From: Bdellovibrionales bacterium CG12_big_fil_rev_8_21_14_0_65_38_15
GTDB lineage: Bacteria; Bdellovibrionota; Bacteriovoracia; Bacteriovoracales; Bacteriovoracaceae
Length of the DNA stretch: 64,000 bases
Direction: 5' to 3'
NCBI GenBank assembly: GCA_002787775.1
Contig: PCUW01000040.1
Span: forward strand, 1-64,000
The notes under the pieces are model-generated. The model did no database searches. It had not been told where the DNA came from and saw only the letters and a program-made list of their open reading frames with translations. Positions 57,304-64,000 of the stretch are shown piece after piece (the first letter of the stretch is position 1; every line of letters starts with the position of its first letter). Position numbers and translations under genes: made by a program.

Positions 57304-58887
57304 TTAATTAAGTTTGACGATTTTGATCTGACTATAGACTTCGTTTTCACCAAACCCAGAGGCATAACCAAAACCATAAGCGTGAGAGCCACCACAACGA
57401 TGTTCAAGTCTAATAATCGTCTGCTGCGTCAGGGTAAATGTTCCCTTAAGTACAGACTGAGTCATTGAAGCAGCACCATTATTACTAAAGCCAGTAGCAC
57501 CAACTAAAACAGTCCCACCGCTAATAGAATCGACTAATCTTGTCTTGTGTTGAGAACTTAAAAAAGCTGGAACGATTCCATCAATTTCGTATTTACCTGG
57601 CTCAAGAACAAAATTACTTCCACTAAGACTTACAATGGAAGAATCACCTTCAACAGTATTGAGATCTCTCGTGATCCAAGAACCAGCAGTACAAGCTCCG
57701 CCGTGAACACCTGAAGCCTTAATATCTTTTACGTAAGCAATCGCCGCTGATCCACCACCTGCGCTATCAGGAAGTAAGCTTGCTGCAATTTTTCCATCCA
57801 CGCCAACTTGAACAATTTGACCAGGACCAGTTCCAATATCAACAACAGCATCACTACCTGCCGGACCTTGTAATCCTTGAAGACCCTGTAAACCTTGAGG
57901 ACCCATTGGACCCGCAACACCTGCAGGACCTTGCGCGCCAGTATCGCCTTTATCACCCTTGTCGCCCTTATCACCTTTTAGGCCTTGAGGACCTTGTGCT
58001 CCAGTAGCACCGGCAACACCAGCAGGACCTTGAGGTCCAATCGCACCGGTTGCACCAACTGCTCCCGTAATACCAGCTGGACCTTGTGGACCGACTGGAC
58101 CTGCAACCCCAGCGGGACCTTGCGCACCTGTGTCGCCTTTATCACCTTTTAATCCTTGAGGGCCTTGAGCACCATCTGCTCCCGCAATACCAGCTGGACC
58201 TTGAGGACCAACGGCACCGGCCGCACCGGCAGGACCTTGTGCTCCCGTATCACCTTTATCACCCTTGTCGCCCTTATCACCTTTTAAGCCTTGTGGACCT
58301 ATTGGACCTTGAGCACCAACAGAACCATTCACACCCGCTGGACCTTGTGGACCGGCCGGACCTTGAATTGTTGTCGCCGCTGTATTTTGAACAGAGCCAT
58401 CAGGAAAAATAATACCGTCACCGCTAACTAAGAAACCATCAACGGCCATATCGCCATCATCATTGATAAATGGAATCTGCCCCGCACTCGTTCCGATATT
58501 AACTTCTAAAACACCTTTTTCAGTAATAACTCCACCTGCTTGACCGTTAGCAAGTAAACCAACTCCAGCAGTAATTTCTAGATCAGAACCACCGCCATGA
58601 CTTGGACGATCGATCCAACGATGACCATCCCAAACAAGTTGATCGCCAGATTTATTGCCGCGACCTGGGTTATCCCAATAAGCATATTGCACTGGAACCC
58701 AACGAAATCCATTCCAAGTAATAATCTGTCCTGCCTTAGGACGACGAACTAGCGGTCTAAAAATTTTCGCTAGAGCTGAAGCGATAGATTTCTTGTGATC
58801 TTTATGATCTTTGTGATCATCTTTAGCGCTCACTGTGTGAGAAGTGAGTAAAAGCATCATTGTCATGAATAGGCTTAATGTCTTCAT
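57304..58887 (-). CDS. Secreted collagen-like fibre protein with phage-fibre-like N-terminal and globular C-terminal domains
   Basis: Signal peptide, '[40 protein letters not shown]', 57 uninterrupted Gly-X-Y triplets, ~170-aa C-terminal domain. Confidence 0.88.
   Translation of the reverse strand: MKTLSLFMTMMLLLTSHTVSAKDDHKDHKDHKKSIASALAKIFRPLVRRPKAGQIITWNGFRWVPVQYAYWDNPGRGNKSGDQLVWDGHRWIDRPSHGGGSDLEITAGVGLLANGQAGGVITEKGVLEVNIGTSAGQIPFINDDGDMAVDGFLVSGDGIIFPDGSVQNTAATTIQGPAGPQGPAGVNGSVGAQGPIGPQGLKGDKGDKGDKGDTGAQGPAGAAGAVGPQGPAGIAGADGAQGPQGLKGDKGDTGAQGPAGVAGPVGPQGPAGITGAVGATGAIGPQGPAGVAGATGAQGPQGLKGDKGDKGDKGDTGAQGPAGVAGPMGPQGLQGLQGLQGPAGSDAVVDIGTGPGQIVQVGVDGKIAASLLPDSAGGGSAAIAYVKDIKASGVHGGACTAGSWITRDLNTVEGDSSIVSLSGSNFVLEPGKYEIDGIVPAFLSSQHKTRLVDSISGGTVLVGATGFSNNGAASMTQSVLKGTFTLTQQTIIRLEHRCGGSHAYGFGYASGFGENEVYSQIKIVKLN
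57852..58365 (-). repeat. Collagen-like Gly-X-Y coding repeat tract
   Basis: 57 G-X-Y triplets in three modules GPQGLKGDK(n)GDTGAQGPA. Confidence 0.88.
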
Positions 58888-59034
58888 ACGTACCACGCCT
58901 TTATATATTTCAATTAGGATAACCCCTGAACTTCAAAGAAAATTTAACTGTTTGAAATTAGGAAGGAGCTAAACAAATAAGCAGTACCTAAATGGCTATT
59001 TCACAAGAAAAGGTGGCGATTTTTTAAGTGAGTT

Positions 59035-59394
59035 TTAAGATTTTGGGTACTTAGCTGGATCGATATCAAGATCATTCTCGCGCTTGAACTCTTCGCGAAA
59101 ACTATCTGGTATGACATCAATACCAATTCGTTTTCCAAAGGTAACGAGAAATGGAATCGTTAATGGAGCGAATGGAAGAACAGCAAAAACACCAAGACCA
59201 ATAGTTTTTAAAAAATCTTGAAATTGAAGATTAGCATCCTTCATTTCTTCTTCAGTCGCTAAACCTCTAGAGAATTTTAGATAGGTCATGATCATATCTT
59301 TTGTTTCGATACTTTCACGCTCAAGAGCTCTTCTTATTTTTTTTAAAACAAGAACGAGACGTCTGGGAACAAAGACCGGCTTTTGTTTTTCCAT
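59035..59394 (-). CDS. LETM1-like domain protein (putative)
   Basis: 'FLKTIGLGVFAVLPFAPLTIPFLVTFGKRIGIDVIPDSFREEF'. Confidence 0.6.
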   Translation of the reverse strand: MEKQKPVFVPRRLVLVLKKIRRALERESIETKDMIMTYLKFSRGLATEEEMKDANLQFQDFLKTIGLGVFAVLPFAPLTIPFLVTFGKRIGIDVIPDSFREEFKRENDLDIDPAKYPKS

Positions 59395-59397
59395 GTT

Positions 59398-59655
59398 TTA
59401 ATCTTGATCTTGTTTGTTACAGCAGCCCACATGAGAGTCGAGTTCATCTTCTAGTTCGTGGCGAAGTGTTGCTAGATCTTCTTCGTTAACACCTAGGCTT
59501 TTGGCCAAGGATTCAGGAAGACTAGGGGAGACAATTCTAACTTCAATACCAATGGCTTCCATATCGCGGGCATAGTTCCAGGCTTTTTGCGCATCTTGCA
59601 AACTACACTGGAACAGAACCTGGTCTTGCTCATCGAGCACTTTGACGTCAGACAT
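59398..59655 (-). CDS. Hypothetical protein
   Basis: ORF from ATG at 59655 (MSDVKVLDEQDQ...). Confidence 0.6.
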   Translation of the reverse strand: MSDVKVLDEQDQVLFQCSLQDAQKAWNYARDMEAIGIEVRIVSPSLPESLAKSLGVNEEDLATLRHELEDELDSHVGCCNKQDQD

Positions 59656-59709
59656 AACCAAACTGTACCATCGCTTTAACAAAAAACCATCAGCTATTGG
59701 GAGACAAAG

Positions 59710-60042
59710 ATGCAAAAGAAGATGGTTGTCTACGTCGAAAAAGAAAAATTTCTTCGAGAATTAATGGAAAAAGCGATTAGTGGCGCTGGTTTTGATATTT
59801 ATAGCTACCCAGATCACGATTGCATGCACTTTATCGATGATTTAAAACCAGATCTTCTCATCCTTGATGGCCAAACAATTTCTAAAGAATTTATTGAACG
59901 ACTAGATGCGCATATTCCAGTGATTCTTACTGGTGATCTTCCTGCGCTAGAAAGCCTTTCAAGGCCGATTCACACCCATATAGAAAAACCATTAGGTCCA
60001 TTTGATTTAGTGGCAATTGTCTCTAAAATTTTACAACAGTAA
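59710..60042 (+). CDS. Atypical receiver (CheY-like) domain protein
   Basis: 'LLILDGQT' phosphoacceptor-like Asp, 'ILTGD', 'IEKPL'; acidic pair after beta-1 replaced by EKE. Confidence 0.7.
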   Translation: MQKKMVVYVEKEKFLRELMEKAISGAGFDIYSYPDHDCMHFIDDLKPDLLILDGQTISKEFIERLDAHIPVILTGDLPALESLSRPIHTHIEKPLGPFDLVAIVSKILQQ

Positions 60043-60200
60043 TTCTTCAAAACTGTTTTAGAATAACGCTCGAAGCACCGATGGATACTGGTCTTTGAAA
60101 CAATTTTACAATTGGAGTAGAGCTTTGGATCATCGAGAATTTTTCCAATTCTGTTTTAATTTTTCGATGAGTGTCGCGGTGGTTCTCGGTTCGTATTGGT

Positions 60201-61544
60201 TTAAGTACTACTATCTGAGTTGAAGTCCATGTGGTTGTAGATTTCACTATCAGGCGCCAAGATATATTTATTCATTCTTAAAGAATCAAAAATAAAAGCT
60301 GGCACTCTCACGCGATAAAAAATACCTGTTTCATGGTTATGTGTTGAGAGAATATTCGTTTTTCCTGCCACAACTGAGTGAGCTTCACCGTCTTCATATG
60401 GCACGAAAAGATCATACTTATTTTGTTTTTCTAAAAACCAATTCACCACATGGCTACGAAGCGCTTTGATATCTTCAGGATTAAAAGAACTGACAACAAA
60501 AGAGCCGGCGTGACTTCTTTTAATAATCTTCTCTTTGATCGGATCATTAAGGAGATCTTTTTTATTAAAGACAATCAGCTGTTCTTTATCGTGAACACCC
60601 AGTTCATTTAAAACTTCACGAGTGACTTTAAGCTGTTTCTCATAATGAGGATCGCTAATGTCTGCGACCAGAATAAGAAGATCAGCTTCTAGAGCAGATT
60701 CTAATGTGGTTTTAAAACCTTCAATTAATGTATTAGGAAGATTTGAAATAAATCCCACCGTATCAATCAAAATCATTGGTGGGTGAGTGTCAGGATTTAA
60801 TGTTCTAAAGGTTGAGTCTAGCGTGGCAAATAGCTTATTCTCTTCAAGAATACTTACTCGACACATTCTATTCATCAAAGAGCTTTTACCAGCGTTGGTA
60901 TAACCAACAAGGGCCGCTGTAACAGCTTTGTTTTGGCGCTTCTTTTTTTGTTGTTCACGAGACTTTTTAATCGTTTCTAATTCTTTTTTATGAAATTCAA
61001 TTCGATCGCGAATAATACGACGATCCAGCTCGATTTGTTTTTCACCTTCACCGCCCAGAACACCAACACCACCACGCTGACGGTTTAAGTGGGACCAAAA
61101 GCCCATAAGTCGCGGAAGAAGATATTGAAGCCTGGAAATTTCAATTTGAATCTTGGCTTCTCTGGTTCTTGCGTGTCTGGCAAAAATTTCTAAAATAACG
61201 TGAACGCGATCGATGACTGACATACCAGTAATCTTTCGAATATTTCTTACCTGCGACGCTGACAGTTCGAAGTCAAAAACTAATAAGTCTGAGCCTTCGT
61301 CTTTGGCCTGCTTGGCCACTTCTTCAAGTTTTCCAGAGCCTAAGAAAGTTGCCGCATCAATTTGTTTTTTATTTTGAATAATTTCACTCATGGCCTTAAT
61401 GCCAAGGGTGCGAAGGAGTTCTCTAAGCTCTGTTAAAGAGCGCTGACTTTCTTGAATCGTTCGATGTTCATCGAGCTGTGGAGCGACTAAAGAAACTAAT
61501 GTTGCCTGAGACGAGATATTAATATGAAATTCGTTATCTAACAT
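60201..61544 (-). CDS. hflX: GTPase HflX
   Basis: 'AALVGYTNAGKSSLMNRM', 'LIDTVGFISNLPN', 'GGVGVLGGEGEKQIELDRR'. Confidence 0.95.
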   Translation of the reverse strand: MLDNEFHINISSQATLVSLVAPQLDEHRTIQESQRSLTELRELLRTLGIKAMSEIIQNKKQIDAATFLGSGKLEEVAKQAKDEGSDLLVFDFELSASQVRNIRKITGMSVIDRVHVILEIFARHARTREAKIQIEISRLQYLLPRLMGFWSHLNRQRGGVGVLGGEGEKQIELDRRIIRDRIEFHKKELETIKKSREQQKKKRQNKAVTAALVGYTNAGKSSLMNRMCRVSILEENKLFATLDSTFRTLNPDTHPPMILIDTVGFISNLPNTLIEGFKTTLESALEADLLILVADISDPHYEKQLKVTREVLNELGVHDKEQLIVFNKKDLLNDPIKEKIIKRSHAGSFVVSSFNPEDIKALRSHVVNWFLEKQNKYDLFVPYEDGEAHSVVAGKTNILSTHNHETGIFYRVRVPAFIFDSLRMNKYILAPDSEIYNHMDFNSDSST

Positions 61545-62373
61545 TGAGCTCCACAATTTTATTATCTAAGAGTCGGGTTTTGCCCATAAAGACAGCACCG
61601 ACTAAGACAAAAAATTTATCACCGCTTTGAGGTGCTCGCAAGCTATTAGCCTCGAGTATTTCAAGGTAATCCCAGACAGGATTCTTGGTAATGTCGTTAA
61701 TCTGACTTAAAACAGCGCTTAGACCCTCTTGATTTAAGACAGAGCTCAACTGCTCGATGGTTCTTGGCAATATAAGGGCATCTTGGCGTTGATTGTCATT
61801 GAGATATTGGTTTCGCGATGAAAGCGCCAAACCGTCGTGGTCTCTTATGATTGGTAGCATCTTAATATGGGCCGTAAGTCTAAGATCTTTAGTCATGCGC
61901 TCAATGATTTTAACTTGCTGATAATCTTTTTGACCAAAGTAAGCTAGCTCAGGCTTTACTAAAGTAAAGAGCTGATAAACAACTGTGGTCACACCAGCAA
62001 AATGAGTCGGTCTAGATTTTCCACAGAGAATTTTAGAAAGTTCTGGAAGTGCAATTTGAGTTTGAAATCCTTCAGGATAAATTTCACTATTATCTTTTGG
62101 GGCAAAAACAATAATGTCACCGTCAAGTGTCTTAAGTTTTTCTAAATCGTCATCCAAAGTTCTTGGATATTGCTCATAATCTTCACCGGGTCCAAATTGT
62201 TTTGGATTAACAAAGATGGTGACAACAGTACATTCATTTTCTTTTACCGACTGTTCAACAAGGCTTAGATGACCAGAATGAAGATTACCCATGGTTGGAA
62301 CAAGGCCAACAGAGCGACTAATAGAATTTCTCCACGAAATAAATTCAGACGTGGAGGCTATGAGTTTGATCAT
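61534..62373 (-). CDS. panC: Pantothenate synthetase
   Basis: 'GLVPTMGNLHSGHLSLV', 'FGQKDYQQ', 'ALSSRNQYL'. Confidence 0.96.
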   Translation of the reverse strand: MIKLIASTSEFISWRNSISRSVGLVPTMGNLHSGHLSLVEQSVKENECTVVTIFVNPKQFGPGEDYEQYPRTLDDDLEKLKTLDGDIIVFAPKDNSEIYPEGFQTQIALPELSKILCGKSRPTHFAGVTTVVYQLFTLVKPELAYFGQKDYQQVKIIERMTKDLRLTAHIKMLPIIRDHDGLALSSRNQYLNDNQRQDALILPRTIEQLSSVLNQEGLSAVLSQINDITKNPVWDYLEILEANSLRAPQSGDKFFVLVGAVFMGKTRLLDNKIVELNVR

Positions 62374-63583
62374 GCCTAATTGATTCCAAAATTTTATGAG
62401 CAAGTTGCTCTTTTGTTAATGTACCCTGAAATACGATATTCTGATTACCGCGATAAAAAATATATTCAGGCGCAGTATCACCAAAGCCCTGATTAAAACC
62501 AACTTTCGTGCCAATCAATAAATCAACAGGCTTATCGTTCCATTTCTTATCAAGCGTTGTCACAGAGAGATCTGTTTCTGCTGCAAAACCAATCATGGTC
62601 TGCTCAGAACTTCTAAGACTTAAGAGATGTTTTAAAATATCTTGAGACTTTTCAAAGGGGAGTGATCCACTAAGTTGATCTTTTTTTAATTTTGATGCGC
62701 TTGTGTGAAAAGCAATGTCACCAATGGCCGCACTTGAAATATAAGCACTCGCGTCTTTAAAAGAAGCTGTAACGGTTTCAAACATCTCTTGCGTAGTTGC
62801 TACTCTATCAATCAAGACTCGTGGATGATCAATAAGCAAATCAATTTTTGAAGTAGAGTATTTCGCGCCGACTAAGTGGACTTGATATCCAAGGCGTAAA
62901 GCTTCAACGGCAAGCCAATAACCAGTTTCTCCAGAACTCGCGTTGGTCACAAATCGAACAGGATCAATCGGTGCAATCGTGGCACCTGTTGTGATTAACA
63001 CTTTCTTTTGAAGTGCTTTATGCTCAAAACTTTGAATCAACGTTAACATTTCTTCAACGCTTGCTAGTTTACCGTCCCCATTTTCACCACAAATCATTTC
63101 ACCACTCATCGTTGAGTGCATATAAGTGAGTGGAAGAGAACTTAGTGTTTCACGGTTCTTTTTAACAATGGCATTGTCCCACATAGCAGGATTCATGGCC
63201 GGAAATAAAAGAACAGATACTTCAGGTTTTAAAGCTAAAAATAAACACGAAAGTAAATCATCAGCTAGACCATGACCTAATTTGTTTAATGTATTAGCAC
63301 TCAGTGGAGCGATAACAACTTTTTGCGCCCATCTGGCCAGAGCGATATGTAAGACTTGATCATGCTCAAGTCCGTTGAACATTTCTTTTGTAGGGTTGTG
63401 ATCATCTTGAGGTAAGTAAACATAGTCAGCACCCAAGTGCTTAAAAATTTCTGGCTTAATAAAATCCAGAGCACCCTGAGTTAAAACAACTCGTACATTA
63501 TGTTTAAGCTTAGTCAGTCCTCGAACAAGATCGAAGGCTTTATAGCAGGCAATGGATCCGGTAACGGCCACAATGATATTCAT
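62345..63583 (-). CDS. coaBC: Bifunctional phosphopantothenoylcysteine decarboxylase/phosphopantothenate-cysteine ligase
   Basis: 'VAVTGSIACYKAFDLVRGL', 'PAMNPAMW', 'LITTGATIAPIDPVRFVTNASSG'. Confidence 0.96.
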   Translation of the reverse strand: MNIIVAVTGSIACYKAFDLVRGLTKLKHNVRVVLTQGALDFIKPEIFKHLGADYVYLPQDDHNPTKEMFNGLEHDQVLHIALARWAQKVVIAPLSANTLNKLGHGLADDLLSCLFLALKPEVSVLLFPAMNPAMWDNAIVKKNRETLSSLPLTYMHSTMSGEMICGENGDGKLASVEEMLTLIQSFEHKALQKKVLITTGATIAPIDPVRFVTNASSGETGYWLAVEALRLGYQVHLVGAKYSTSKIDLLIDHPRVLIDRVATTQEMFETVTASFKDASAYISSAAIGDIAFHTSASKLKKDQLSGSLPFEKSQDILKHLLSLRSSEQTMIGFAAETDLSVTTLDKKWNDKPVDLLIGTKVGFNQGFGDTAPEYIFYRGNQNIVFQGTLTKEQLAHKILESIRHDQTHSLHV

Positions 63584-63605
63584 AAGGGCGAGAATCGCAT
63601 AATCC

Positions 63606-63998
63606 CTACATTATTCCTAGTTCATATGCTTTCTTAAGGCAGAAGTGCAGGGAGTGATGGATAAGGTGTGGCTCACTCATACAACCGGGAAACAGGGGTT
63701 TAAGCAGTTCGCCGTGGCCACCGGTGATCATAATGCTTTGCGCATCATTGTCCTTAAGCTCGTCTTGAATTTTATGCAGTAAAAAATTGTAGCCCTGGGC
63801 AATAGCATCAAAGGTGTTAAGCGCTTTAATCGTAGGCTCCGCCTGAATGTTAACTTGATCAAGACTCAGTCTTGGAAGCTTGGCTCCTTTAAGTTTGAAC
63901 ACATCAAGATAGGTTTCAAAGCCTGGAATAATAATTCCACCGCTGTGACCATTTTCACTGAGTAGATCAATCGTCGTAAAGGTACCAGCATCAATCAC
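63606..63998 (-). CDS. coaX: Type III pantothenate kinase (5' end beyond window)
   Basis: 'IDAGTFTTIDLL', 'GGIIIPGFETYLD', 'ITGGHGELL'; runs to the window edge. Confidence 0.85.
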   Translation of the reverse strand: MIDAGTFTTIDLLSENGHSGGIIIPGFETYLDVFKLKGAKLPRLSLDQVNIQAEPTIKALNTFDAIAQGYNFLLHKIQDELKDNDAQSIMITGGHGELLKPLFPGCMSEPHLIHHSLHFCLKKAYELGIM

Positions 63999-64000
63999 GG

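Noticed and set aside
58086-58412. ORFs antisense to the collagen tract (also 57780..58007)
   Set aside because: Open only because the Gly-X-Y repeats lack stops on the opposite strand.
60047-60247. 66-aa - strand ORF filling the gap downstream of hflX
   Set aside because: Somewhat protein-like and possibly real, but it overlaps hflX and I recognise no family; unsupported without homologs.
1-64000. rRNA, tRNA, CRISPR, transposase or prophage
   Set aside because: None recognised by eye; no regularly spaced repeat array, integrase or transposase motif. tRNAscan and ISfinder would be needed to exclude small ones.

Overview
This AT-rich 64 kb chromosomal window is almost entirely coding. Gene content looks like a Bdellovibrio-and-like organism (Bdellovibrionota, perhaps Bacteriovoracales); this placement is inferred, with no search run. 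The + strand to about 47.8 kb carries: uvrC; a UDG-like protein; a SpoIID plus amidase peptidoglycan pair; HU; a long flagellar export operon (fliLMNOPQR-flhBA-flhF-flhG-fliA plus two unknown genes); ybeY; prfB with an RF2-type programmed frameshift; a Lol-type ABC transporter; a bamA-skp-lpxD-fabZ-lpxA-Gfo/Idh-lpxB-lpxK envelope operon; rpsA; and a trypsin-like protease with a decayed paralog. The distal part, mostly on the - strand, carries a regulatory block (PilZ-like/CheY/hybrid kinase/STAS/PP2C-HATPase), a surface-protein block (FecR/barrel, Gly-rich protein, collagen-like fibre), hflX, and coaX-coaBC-panC. The most interesting observations are: (1) a flhF whose G1, G3 and G4 GTPase motifs are destroyed although the flanking FlhF signatures are kept; (2) a structured leader upstream of spoIID with mutually exclusive pairings, a sequestered Shine-Dalgarno and a 12-codon uORF; (3) a collagen-like, phage-fibre-like trimeric adhesin candidate next to other surface genes; (4) a protease pseudogene whose 3' end has been replaced by a copy of the rpsA tail and terminator; (5) two tandem perfect hairpins directly upstream of rpsA; (6) a UDG-family protein with a degenerate active site. 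No rRNA, tRNA, CRISPR array or transposase was recognised.
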